Of a stretch of 37,518 bases of DNA, positions 1-7,814 are shown piece by piece (position 1 is the first letter of the stretch; the number at the start of each line of letters is the position of its first letter). The notes under the pieces are model-generated. The model made no database searches. It worked only from the letters and a program-made list of their open reading frames with translations, and was not told the DNA's origin. Origin of the DNA: Candidatus Laterigemmans baculatus (lineage in GTDB: Bacteria; Planctomycetota; Planctomycetia; Pirellulales; Pirellulaceae); NCBI RefSeq assembly GCF_010367455.1, contig NZ_WRPR01000069.1, positions 1-37,518 on the forward strand. The letters run 5' to 3'. The translations under genes were made by a program, and so were the position numbers.

Positions 1-4
1 CCGT

Positions 5-73
5 GGGGGAGAGGGCTAGGGTGAGGGGGCCGTAGCCGGCCGCTTAGACCCCCTCACCCCAACCCTCTCCCCC
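5..73. repeat. Imperfect 25-bp inverted repeat (GGGGGAGAGGG family)
   Basis: The arms at 5-29 and 49-73 are complementary at 23 of 25 positions, and the 19-nt spacer is GC-rich. The sequence is a run of G5/C5 blocks interrupted by AGAGGG/CCCTCTC. It lies downstream of the AAA ATPase gene that ends at 194. The gene on the left is outside the window, so I cannot say whether this gap is convergent. The element could form a strong hairpin and may terminate transcription. I infer that it belongs to a dispersed intergenic repeat family. Confidence 0.7.
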
Positions 74-156
74 AAAGAGAATCGCGAAAATGTTCGGGGG
101 TGAAGGTCAAGCGATTGCCGCGAGTCCCTTCGGGGGAGAGGGGGCTAAAAACTGCT

Positions 157-178
157 CGACCCTCCCGGGGGGAGGGTG
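157..178. repeat. GC-rich palindromic repeat, copy 1
   Basis: This 22-mer reads CGACCCTCCC followed by GGGGGGAGGGTG. It is identical to positions 3316-3337, which shows it is a dispersed repeat. It is self-complementary (ACCCTCCC against GGGAGGGT) and sits 16 nt past the stop codon of the AAA ATPase gene, where a hairpin could act as a terminator. Confidence 0.7.
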
Positions 179-193
179 AAGATGTGCTTCCTT

Positions 194-1924
194 CTACTCC
201 TTCTCGACCGCGGCCCAGTTGGCTTTGAACTGCTTCTTGCACTGGGGGCAGCGGAGCGGACGTCCCAGCAGCCGGCCGCTGAGCTTCAGCCGCTTGTCGC
301 AACTCTGACAGGTCACCCGGAGTGTGTGCGGCTCGCCGACCATTCGCTCGAGCTCCTGGGGGGCAAGCCCCGGCAGCCCCATATCTTCGGCTTCGAGCTG
401 GGTCAGTAGCTCGGGGGTGAGCGGTACGACGCTGGCCACGCGGTCGGCGAGGCGGCGGACACATTCTTCGAAGGCATTCCGCGCCAGCCGGCCGTTGCCG
501 AAATGGCGATCCCGCACGCGGTGCAGCGCGTCGAGTCCGAGCAGCAACCGATGGCGGCTGGCTGGAGGGAGGCGGTAGTGGTTGGCTTCGCAGAGCAGTT
601 CAAAAATCCGTCCCAAGTCGGCCGGCTCGTAGTCGTCGAACTCCAGACGCGAGTTGATTCGCGAGCTGAGGCCCGGGTTGCTGCGAATCAGCTCGTCCAT
701 CTCGTCGGGATAACCAGCCAAGATGATCACCAGCCGATCGCGATCATCTTCCATCCGTTTCAGCAGCGTTTGAATCGCCTCGCGGCCATACGCGTCGTCG
801 CCGCCGCTGACCAAGGAGTAGGCCTCGTCGATGAACAGCACGCCGTCGCGGGCTGAGTCGATCAGCTGGTTGGTTTTGACCGCGGTTTGTCCGGCGTACT
901 CGGCGACCAAACCCGAGCGATCGGTTTCGACCAGGTGACCGCTTTTCAGGATCCCCATCGCTCCGAGGATCTTGCCGACGATGCGGGCCACGGTCGTCTT
1001 GCCGGTTCCCGGGTTGCCGACGAACGCCATGTGCAGGCTGATCGGCATCGTCGGCAGGCCAGCCGACTGCCGCTCGCGCTGCAGGCGAAGGAAATTGGTC
1101 AGCGAGCGGACGCGGTCTTTGACGGCTCCTAAACCGATTAACCGATCGAGTTCGTCGAGCGCTTCGGACAACTGTTCTTCGGGAGTCAACGTCGGTGCTG
1201 CTTCGAGCTCACCTGCCGTGGGATTTGCCCCGGAGTGTTGACGCGGACGCTCAAGGGTCGACTTCGAACCGGCTGCTTGGGCAGCCGGTCGCGAGGGCGC
1301 GGAGTTGGCCGGAGCGGGTCTGCCTAGAGCAGAGTTGGCCGGAGCATGATTGGTCGGGGCAGGACCGCCGGGCAGCTGTTCGTGCGGCATGACCGGGGTG
1401 GCCACGTCGGCGCGGACTCCGTGCAGAGCCAGGGCGATGTCGCGCTGCAGCGTGTGGAGCGCGACAAGTTCATTGGGGCAGGCGAGGCCATCGCACTTGG
1501 CTACCAAATTCGCCAACCGCATCACGATCGTTTGCAGGTTCGCCGTCCGATCGCTCAGCGGCTCGTAGACGACGAACGGGCGGACCAACACCTCCCAGCT
1601 GAGCGTATCGGACTGCTGGAGCAATTCCTCGGCGGCGGTTCGCAGCTCCGAGCCGTGCAGACGCTGGTCCCAGAGGTGTTCGAGGAGCAGCGAGCAGACG
1701 TATTTTTCCATCCGCGTCCAGCGACCATCGCTGCGGATGATCACGGTGTAGACCTTGACCAGGAGGCCGCGATGGAGGTCGTCCATCAGCTCCACGAAGG
1801 AATCCGCGCGTTCACCGAGCAGTGTCTTGTGGCTCGCCACCAACCAGCGGCCGCTGTCGACGTACAGCTTGCGGGCTTCGCGCATGACCCGGCGGAGGTG
1901 AGGACTGACTTCTTCGGGGGTCAT
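194..1924 (-). CDS. CbbX/SpoVK-type AAA ATPase with zinc ribbon
   Basis: This 576-residue protein has three parts. The N-terminal ~170 residues are helical and contain two acidic segments (near SDGRWTRMEKY and KCDGLACPNEL) that resemble TerB-like modules. A Pro/Ala-rich linker at about 180-245 includes a duplicated ANSA segment. The AAA module follows, with Walker A GNPGTGKT at 303-310 and Walker B VLFIDEAYS at about 362-370, the signature of CbbX/SpoVK and type VII-associated AAA proteins. The last 40 residues form a zinc ribbon (CQSC at 539-542, CPQC at 559-562). Relatives remodel protein complexes, for example CbbX on Rubisco; no target is visible here. Start ATG at 1924; the upstream Shine-Dalgarno is weak. 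No RuBisCO or secretion gene lies nearby, so the substrate is unknown. Confidence 0.85.
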   Translation of the reverse strand: MTPEEVSPHLRRVMREARKLYVDSGRWLVASHKTLLGERADSFVELMDDLHRGLLVKVYTVIIRSDGRWTRMEKYVCSLLLEHLWDQRLHGSELRTAAEELLQQSDTLSWEVLVRPFVVYEPLSDRTANLQTIVMRLANLVAKCDGLACPNELVALHTLQRDIALALHGVRADVATPVMPHEQLPGGPAPTNHAPANSALGRPAPANSAPSRPAAQAAGSKSTLERPRQHSGANPTAGELEAAPTLTPEEQLSEALDELDRLIGLGAVKDRVRSLTNFLRLQRERQSAGLPTMPISLHMAFVGNPGTGKTTVARIVGKILGAMGILKSGHLVETDRSGLVAEYAGQTAVKTNQLIDSARDGVLFIDEAYSLVSGGDDAYGREAIQTLLKRMEDDRDRLVIILAGYPDEMDELIRSNPGLSSRINSRLEFDDYEPADLGRIFELLCEANHYRLPPASRHRLLLGLDALHRVRDRHFGNGRLARNAFEECVRRLADRVASVVPLTPELLTQLEAEDMGLPGLAPQELERMVGEPHTLRVTCQSCDKRLKLSGRLLGRPLRCPQCKKQFKANWAAVEKE

Positions 1925-2197
1925 GGGCCTGCGGAGGAAGAGGGGGTCTGGAGCGGATTTCGTGGGTTTTTGCGGGAAAAATCGTGCGTGATCCGAGGGT
2001 GCGAAGGGGCGAGAAAAAAAATTTACACGCCTGTTACACAGCTGAGCTTCGTTGGTGACAGCGATTTGCTAGGCGACGAGTATCGTTGTCGTGACCGCGA
2101 CGGAGCAGGGCGTTCAGGCTGAGCCAGGAGCCCCGATTCGTGGCGAATTCTCTCCCTTTTTACACCACCCTCACAGCGGCTGCGAAGGACCAACCCC
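1925..2197. promoter_or_regulatory. Divergent intergenic region, AAA ATPase / desaturase
   Basis: This 273-bp space separates two divergently transcribed genes, so promoters for both should lie here. It contains an A-run near 2015-2025 and the AT-richer stretch TTTACACGCCTGTTACACAG near 2022-2041, which has a direct echo of TTACAC. I see no convincing -35/-10 pair or recognisable operator. Confidence 0.35.
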
Positions 2198-3172
2198 ATG
2201 GCGTCTGTGCTCGATACCCCACGGAAAGCGGATCTCGATCGGAAGCCGTCCCCACGGCCATCGAAACGGAGCAAGCCGGCCGGTGGGCATCCGACGAAGG
2301 AAGAGCGGATCGAATCGGGTCGGATGAACTGGGCCTCGATCGGCTGGTTGATCGTCCTCCACGTCGGGCTGCTCGCCGCCCCGTTCACCTTCACTTGGCA
2401 GGCACTGGCGCTGACGGTGTTTTTGCACTGGGTCACCGGCGGCCTGGGGATCTGCCTCGGCTACCACCGGTTGCTGACCCACACCGGGATGCAGACCTAC
2501 AGGTGGGTGCGGTACCTGTTCGCGACGCTCGGATCGCTCGCCGGCGAGGGTTCGCCGCTGGACTGGGTCGCCGACCACCGCAAGCACCATCAGTTGAGCG
2601 ATCAGCCGGGCGATCCCCACTCGCCGCACGACGGTAGCTTTTGGAGCCACGTGCGGTGGGTCTTCTACTCGACGCACGAGGGCGACCGCGAAGGTTACCT
2701 CAAGCGATACGCTCCCGACTTGGCTCGCGATCCCGGGATGCGGTTCATCGACAAGATGTTTTTGCCGCTGCACATCATGACCGGCGTGTTGCTGCTCGGG
2801 ATCGGCTACTGGACCGGCGGCTGGGCGATGGCGGCGTCGCTGGTCGTGTGGGGGATGTTCGTGCGACTGACGTTCGTGCTGCACAGCACTTGGTTGGTCA
2901 ACTCGGCGAGCCACATGTTTGGCTATCGCAACTACGAGACGACCGACGACAGCCGCAACAACTGGTGGGTCGCGTTGGTGACCTACGGCGAAGGCTGGCA
3001 CAACAACCACCACGCTTTCCCGCGGATGGCGCGGCACGGTCACAAGTGGTGGGAGATTGACCTGACCTTCATGATGATCCGCGCCCTCAAGGCAGTTGGC
3101 CTGGTCTGGGACGTGGTCGATCTGGAGAAGGGGAAGAAGGGTTCGAAGACCCGCGAGCTGGGCGCCGAGTAG
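2198..3172 (+). CDS. Acyl-lipid/acyl-CoA fatty acid desaturase
   Basis: This 324-residue integral membrane di-iron desaturase is of the delta-9 (DesC/OLE1-like) type. All three histidine boxes are present: HRLLTH at 90-95, HRKHH in the central loop and HNNHH near the C-terminus. Four hydrophobic segments form two hairpins flanking the middle box. The enzyme introduces a double bond into a saturated acyl chain using O2 and an electron donor, which adjusts membrane fluidity. About 45 residues of charged, proline-rich N-terminal tail precede the first membrane segment. No fused cytochrome b5 domain is present, so a separate ferredoxin or similar donor is needed. The gene stands alone, divergent from the AAA ATPase. 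Its exact regiospecificity cannot be read from the sequence. Confidence 0.93.
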   Translation: MASVLDTPRKADLDRKPSPRPSKRSKPAGGHPTKEERIESGRMNWASIGWLIVLHVGLLAAPFTFTWQALALTVFLHWVTGGLGICLGYHRLLTHTGMQTYRWVRYLFATLGSLAGEGSPLDWVADHRKHHQLSDQPGDPHSPHDGSFWSHVRWVFYSTHEGDREGYLKRYAPDLARDPGMRFIDKMFLPLHIMTGVLLLGIGYWTGGWAMAASLVVWGMFVRLTFVLHSTWLVNSASHMFGYRNYETTDDSRNNWWVALVTYGEGWHNNHHAFPRMARHGHKWWEIDLTFMMIRALKAVGLVWDVVDLEKGKKGSKTRELGAE

Positions 3173-3205
3173 TCAGGGTTAGGGTCGGCTAACGATTTCG
3201 ACATT

Positions 3206-3337
3206 ACCCTCCCCCCGGGAGGGTCGGGCTCTCAGGCCCGGGGAGGGAAAGCAATACCCGACGACGAGCCCAGCGTAAATTTATCACTGCGGAAGCCCTC
3301 CCCGCTCGTTCCTCGCGACCCTCCCGGGGGGAGGGTG
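3206..3337. repeat. GC-rich palindromic repeats in a convergent gap
   Basis: The gap between the desaturase (ends 3172) and the small membrane protein (ends 3388, opposite strand) holds at least two hairpins of the ACCCTCC/GGAGGGT type. One is at 3206-3224; the other is at 3316-3337 and is identical to 157-178. Between them lies another G/C-block palindrome (GGGCT…CCCGGGGAGGG). The position suggests bidirectional transcription termination; that function is inferred. Confidence 0.7.
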
Positions 3338-3387
3338 TTGGCGGAGTGGCTCGCTGTGCGGTATTTGAGCCACCGCATCTGCGTGAG

Positions 3388-3753
3388 CTACCGGCGGCGG
3401 GATTTCCAAAGCACTACGCTCATCGTCGTGGCATAGCTCAGGCAGGAGACCGCGAGGATGACGATGATGAGCATCGGTAGCGGTTGGACCGGCTCGCGGG
3501 TGATCAGATCGAGCACCAGCTCCGCACTCCGGGTCGCCGCTCCGAGGCCCCCGATCGCGGCCAGGCAGCAGGCGAACGCGGTCCACGAGCGACGCCGGTG
3601 CGGATTGAGGCTGACGATCCCCGCGATCACCAGCGGAATCCCAAAGATCATCGGGATAAACGCGGTGGCGATTTTGCCCGACGTCGAACTGAGCAGGCCG
3701 AAGAGGGTCAAGGCGCATAACCCTAAACCAAGAAGAATCGTCACACGCGCCAT
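3388..3753 (-). CDS. Small membrane protein of unknown function
   Basis: This 121-residue protein has four predicted membrane-spanning stretches: about 4-22, 27-48, 57-78 and 90-112. A short basic loop (NPHRRR) lies between the second and third, and the protein ends in KSRRR. I recognise no family motif. It lies 51 bp downstream of the radical SAM gene on the same strand and may be cotranscribed with it. The codon use and the regular hydrophobic segments argue that it is real. Confidence 0.65.
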   Translation of the reverse strand: MARVTILLGLGLCALTLFGLLSSTSGKIATAFIPMIFGIPLVIAGIVSLNPHRRRSWTAFACCLAAIGGLGAATRSAELVLDLITREPVQPLPMLIIVILAVSCLSYATTMSVVLWKSRRR

Positions 3754-3804
3754 TTCCGCTCCACGCGGGCACTGAAAACTCGAGATCCAGCCGTCGAGCT
3801 GATC

Positions 3805-4971
3805 CTAACTCCGCTGCTGCACCTTGGGGAGGCGGAGTACGGGAAGGACGCGTGTCGAGCAAAGTTTCGCGCGGACCGCTTCGGGCGTAGCGTCGCCGCT
3901 GTACCCTGGGGCGAGCTCGGGGCCAGCCGCGTGAGCCAGCTCAGGGGCTCGCTGCTCGGAGTGGCCGGATGGCGGGTACGCGGTTCCTTGGCGGCTGCCG
4001 CGGCGGAGAAACTCGGCGTCGATGTCCATCCGGATCGAGGACTTCTCGAGGCACCACTGCGGTGCGATCAGAAACTCGCTCGGCGCTTCGCCGCTGACCC
4101 GCTCGACGATCATTTGGGGCGGCATTCGCTCGAGGAAATCGACGACCGTGTGGATGTAGTCCTCGCGTTCCATCATCTCCACCTCGCCCCGCAAGACCTG
4201 TTCGCCCAGCGGCGTGCCATGGACGGCGTACAGGTTGTGGAGCTTGATCCCATCGGGCTCCAAGTGCGCGACCGCGGCGGCCGTCTGCATCATCTCGGCG
4301 TGAGTCTCTCCCGGGATTCCAAGGATCACATGGGCGCAGGTCTCGAAACGGCGACCGCAGCTGCGGCGCATCGCGTCGATCATGGCCTCGTGCTCGTGGG
4401 CTCGGTTCATCCACCGGAGGCTTTTGGAATGGATCGACTGCATCCCAAATTCCAGCGAGACGTAACGCTCGGCGGCCAGCGCATCGATCAACTCGAGCAC
4501 CTCATCCGGCACGCAATCCGGCCGAGTTCCAATCGCCAATCCAACCACTTCGGGATGTCGCGCCGCCGCTACGAACAGCTCTTCCAACTGGTCGGTGGGA
4601 GCGTAGGTGTTCGTGGCGGGTTGGAAGTAGGCGATGAATCCGCGGACGTTGCCGTATCGCTTGCGGACCGTCGCGATTCCCGACTCGAGCTGGGTCAGCA
4701 CCGCCCGCAGTCGGCCTCGTCGGCTGGGGCTGAAGGAGCGGTTGTCACAGAACACGCAGCCGCCGCGAGCCAGGGTGCCATCGACGTTCGGGCACGTGAA
4801 CCCGGCATCGAGGCTGACCCGCTGCACACGGCCGCCGAACCGTCGCCGCAGCGCCGCTCCGTAGGCGTTGATGTTCAACCCCGATTCGATCCAGGCGTGT
4901 GTCACGAAGCGGCAATCCTGTTTGCTGGGGGGCTGGCGGCAGGTTGGTATCGAATGTGCGATGTCCGGCAC
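3805..4971 (-). CDS. YhcC-type (TIGR01212) radical SAM protein
   Basis: This 388-residue protein matches the YhcC/TIGR01212 radical SAM family. Near residue 60 it has DAGFTCPNVDGT followed by GGCVFC, the family's 4Fe-4S-binding cysteine arrangement. The SAM-binding barrel strands follow (LEFGMQS, HVILGIPGE). The family's exact substrate is not firmly established. Family members usually end near 310 residues; here about 60 extra low-complexity residues (including PELAHAAGPELAPG and GYSGDATPEA) follow and look like translated repeat DNA. The ATG at 4971 gives a 22-residue lead not seen in relatives, and GTG at 4905 would fit the family better. It is divergent from the gene at 5007. Confidence 0.88.
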   Translation of the reverse strand: MPDIAHSIPTCRQPPSKQDCRFVTHAWIESGLNINAYGAALRRRFGGRVQRVSLDAGFTCPNVDGTLARGGCVFCDNRSFSPSRRGRLRAVLTQLESGIATVRKRYGNVRGFIAYFQPATNTYAPTDQLEELFVAAARHPEVVGLAIGTRPDCVPDEVLELIDALAAERYVSLEFGMQSIHSKSLRWMNRAHEHEAMIDAMRRSCGRRFETCAHVILGIPGETHAEMMQTAAAVAHLEPDGIKLHNLYAVHGTPLGEQVLRGEVEMMEREDYIHTVVDFLERMPPQMIVERVSGEAPSEFLIAPQWCLEKSSIRMDIDAEFLRRGSRQGTAYPPSGHSEQRAPELAHAAGPELAPGYSGDATPEAVRAKLCSTRVLPVLRLPKVQQRS

Positions 4972-5006
4972 TCATCGAGTTGTAAAACATTTCCCCGGGA
5001 GACGCG

Positions 5007-5324
5007 ATGATGAGCGACAAGCTGGAACCCCGCTTCGAGATCCTGATCGAGCAACTGGCCGATCAAATCCAGGAAGCACTGCGGGGGGAGGCCACGCTGA
5101 CCGAGGCGGATGTGGCTCCCGTCGTGGGGCGGCTGCACGAGGAAGGTTTTGACAATCGTTCGGCCAGACGCCCGCTGTGGACGCTGGTGGAGGATCGAGT
5201 CGTCGACAAGTATCCCGAGCCGGCCATCCATCGTCGCGCCGAACTGCAGAGTTTGCTCGGAGTGATCCGCGACGCTTGGCAGGGATTAGGCGATTTGAGA
5301 GACACCAGCGGACGGCCGCGATAG
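5007..5324 (+). CDS. Small soluble protein of unknown function
   Basis: This 105-residue protein is acidic at its N-terminus and mostly helical by composition. It has no signal peptide or membrane segment, and I recognise no domain. A GGGAGA Shine-Dalgarno lies just ahead of two adjacent ATG codons (5007 and 5010). It stands alone between the divergent radical SAM gene and convergent ftsH, and a repeat element begins 10 nt after its stop codon. Confidence 0.6.
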   Translation: MMSDKLEPRFEILIEQLADQIQEALRGEATLTEADVAPVVGRLHEEGFDNRSARRPLWTLVEDRVVDKYPEPAIHRRAELQSLLGVIRDAWQGLGDLRDTSGRPR

Positions 5325-5333
5325 GTTTTCGGC

Positions 5334-5472
5334 TAGCTGGACATCGCCATTTTCTCAAGCGGAATTGCTGTAACGTCAGCAGTACCCGGGAGTTGGCTAC
5401 AGAGTCGTTTAACGGCAAGCCGAAGGCGACTGCTTTTTAGAACACAGTCGCCTTCGGCTTGCCGTTAAACGA
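5334..5472. repeat. Leader-plus-hairpin repeat element, copy 1
   Basis: The hairpin has perfect 28-bp arms at 5405-5432 and 5445-5472 around the 12-nt loop CTTTTTAGAACA (5433-5444). The arms begin TCGTTTAACGG and run through CAAGCCGAAGGCGACTG. The 70 nt before the hairpin (5334-5403) match 37389-37458 at 58 of 70 positions without gaps, so the element is about 139 bp long. It fills the convergent gap between the gene ending at 5324 and ftsH ending at 5504. A T5 run follows the right arm on the plus strand, compatible with termination. Confidence 0.9.
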
Positions 5473-5503
5473 TTTTTCCGCGTGCCGTCGGCTCTCTCGT
5501 TAC

Positions 5504-7603
5504 CTAGATCTGCCCCTCGGCGGGTGGAGCAATATCCATGGGCCGCGTTGGGTGGGGCACGTTGATCGACTTTTGAGTGCCGGGCACGACGCGGGGACCG
5601 GGCGAGTACTCTTCGATCAACTGCATCAGAACTTCGCCGTCGATTTGTTCGACGTCGAGCAAGCGGCGAGTTACCGCCTCGAGTGCGTCGCGGCGCTGCT
5701 GCAGGATCTCAGCCGTCTGGTCGAGCGCTTCTTGAAGAATCCGGTGGACCTCCAAGTCGATTTCGCGAGCTGTTTCCTCGCTGTGATACCGCCGCGCGGG
5801 GGCATCACCGCCACCGGCGAGGAACGGCGACTGATTGCTCTCGCGGAAGCTGACTCGGCCGAGCTTGCTCATCCCGTAATCCATTACCATCCCGCGGGCG
5901 ATTGCCGTGGCCCGCTCGAGGTCGTTTTGGGCTCCGGTGCTGATATCGGTGAAGATCATTTCCTCGGTCAGCGTTCCGGCGAGCAGCACGCGAATCTGGC
6001 TTTCCAGTTCGCTCCGCGTCATCAGGTAGCGGTCCCCCTCGGGACGCTGCATGGTGTATCCGAGGGCGGCGATCCCCCGGGGAATGATCGAGACTTTGTG
6101 CACCGGGTCAGTATTCGGCAGGGCGTAAGCGACCAGGGCGTGCCCCGCCTCGTGGTAGGCAACTCGGACCTTCTCGTCCTCGTTCATCAGCCGCTTCTTC
6201 TTTTCCAGTCCCGCCGTCACTCGCTCGACCGCTTCATTGAATTCGGCGATCGAGACGGAGGTTTTCCCGGAGCGGGCGGCAAGCAGGGCCGCTTCGTTGA
6301 CGAGGTTCGCCAAATCGGCGCCCACGAATCCGGTCGTGATCGAAGAGATTTCTTTGAGCGCGACTTCGCCGTCGAGTTTCACGTTTTTGACGTGCACCTT
6401 GAGGATCTCTTCGCGGCCGGCGGCGTCGGGGCGATCGACCAGCACGTGGCGGTCGAAGCGACCGGGGCGAAGCAGTGCCGGGTCGAGCGTCTCGGGGCGG
6501 TTGGTCGCAGCGATCACGATCACCGAGGTGTTCGGATCGAAGCCGTCCATTTCGACCAGCAGCGCGTTCAGCGTCTGCTCGCGCTCGTCGTGTCCGCCAA
6601 CGACCGTGCCGCTGCGGCTTTTGCCGAGGGCATCGAGCTCGTCGATAAAGATGATGCAGGGGGCACGGTTGGTAGCTTGCTGGAACATGTCCCGCACGCG
6701 GGCCGCTCCGACACCGACGAACATTTCGACAAAGTCGCTACCGGAGAGGCTGAAAAAGGGGACGCCCGCCTCTCCAGCGATGGCCCGCGCAAGCAGCGTT
6801 TTGCCGGTTCCGGGGGGGCCGACCAGGAGCACCCCCTTGGGGATTCGCCCGCCGAGCTTCTGGTATTTTTCGGGACTTTTGAGGAAGTCGACCACCTCGC
6901 GGACTTCTTCCACCGCTTCGTCGATCCCCGCGACGTCGTCGAACGTCACCGGCGAATCGTCCTGGGCATAGAGCTTGCCGCGGCTGCGTGAGAAGGACAT
7001 CGGCGAGCCGACGCCGCCGACGCGGCGGAGCATCACGATTCCGAACGCGATCAGCACCCCGATCATCATCAGCGTCAGGCCGTGATCGGCGAGAAACGTC
7101 GACGGTTTATCGGTGTCCCAGAGAATGTTGTGGTCCGAGAGAAGGCCAATCAGCTCTTGCTCTTCGGCTTCGTTCTTGACCGTCCGGAGTGTCTCGAAGT
7201 TGACTTCGATCGGCTCTTTGGGGTCTTCGGATTTGCCGAACTGGCGATAGAAGACCGTTCCGGTGATCGTTTCCTCGCCGACCTTGAGATTGTTGGGACG
7301 GCTGTATTCGATCTGGACGTCGCGGTTGGTCAGGCTGGGGACGACGATTTTCCCGTCAGCCGCACCGTCTTCGGCCGCCAACGCGTTCTCGGTCGGATCG
7401 ACCAGTTCGCTGCTCCCCCACTCCTGGTAGCGGGTTTCCTCGAGCAGCCGCACGAGGTCGGGATAGCGAATGCGTTTGGTGGTGGATCCGAGGAAAAACG
7501 CGGCCAGGGCGACCGCTGCTCCGACCCCGATCAGGACCCAAATAATGCCGGTCCCGGGACGCGAATCATTAGAACCGGAACTTCGTCGATCGTCGTCGGC
7601 CAT
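5504..7603 (-). CDS. ftsH: ATP-dependent zinc metalloprotease FtsH
   Basis: This 699-residue membrane-anchored AAA protease degrades misassembled or short-lived membrane and cytosolic proteins. Two membrane segments (about 19-39 and 174-192) flank a periplasmic domain. The AAA module has Walker A GPPGTGKT at 262-269, Walker B IIFIDE at 317-322 and the second region of homology around [19 protein letters not shown]. The zinc site HEAGH is at 484-488 and the distal aspartate is in [11 protein letters not shown] at about 561. All catalytic residues are intact and the length is typical, with a slightly long periplasmic part. ATG at 7603 has no clear Shine-Dalgarno. It is divergent from dxr and convergent with the small gene at 5007. 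Confidence 0.97.
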   Translation of the reverse strand: MADDDRRSSGSNDSRPGTGIIWVLIGVGAAVALAAFFLGSTTKRIRYPDLVRLLEETRYQEWGSSELVDPTENALAAEDGAADGKIVVPSLTNRDVQIEYSRPNNLKVGEETITGTVFYRQFGKSEDPKEPIEVNFETLRTVKNEAEEQELIGLLSDHNILWDTDKPSTFLADHGLTLMMIGVLIAFGIVMLRRVGGVGSPMSFSRSRGKLYAQDDSPVTFDDVAGIDEAVEEVREVVDFLKSPEKYQKLGGRIPKGVLLVGPPGTGKTLLARAIAGEAGVPFFSLSGSDFVEMFVGVGAARVRDMFQQATNRAPCIIFIDELDALGKSRSGTVVGGHDEREQTLNALLVEMDGFDPNTSVIVIAATNRPETLDPALLRPGRFDRHVLVDRPDAAGREEILKVHVKNVKLDGEVALKEISSITTGFVGADLANLVNEAALLAARSGKTSVSIAEFNEAVERVTAGLEKKKRLMNEDEKVRVAYHEAGHALVAYALPNTDPVHKVSIIPRGIAALGYTMQRPEGDRYLMTRSELESQIRVLLAGTLTEEMIFTDISTGAQNDLERATAIARGMVMDYGMSKLGRVSFRESNQSPFLAGGGDAPARRYHSEETAREIDLEVHRILQEALDQTAEILQQRRDALEAVTRRLLDVEQIDGEVLMQLIEEYSPGPRVVPGTQKSINVPHPTRPMDIAPPAEGQI

Positions 7604-7814
7604 CGTGGAATTGGTCGCTCAGATGAAAGAAACCAGCGCCGCGGCGCTGGATGGGGAAGCGGAGTGCCGGGCGCGTCTCGAGCGGCCCATGGTGACGCCG
7701 CGGGTTGCGGATTCACAGCCGCAAAACCTACAATCCGCCCGGCTCCGCTCATTGGACGTATGGGTTGGGAGCATTGTTCGAATCATATCGCGAAGCGACA
7801 AGCAGGCGGAGCAG
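7604..7814. promoter_or_regulatory. Divergent intergenic region, ftsH / dxr
   Basis: These 211 bp must contain the promoters for ftsH and for the dxr operon. No repeat family or recognisable operator is seen. The dxr reading frame stays open through the whole stretch, but the encoded residues do not resemble Dxr, so I treat it as non-coding. Confidence 0.35.

Noticed and set aside
5405-5472. Hairpin ends read GTTTAAC and GTTAAAC, matching the RYYYAAC/GTTRRRY ends of integron attC sites.
   Set aside because: The stem is perfectly paired with no extrahelical bases, the three copies are isolated and far apart instead of forming a cassette array, and no integrase gene is visible. A covariance-model search for attC would settle it.
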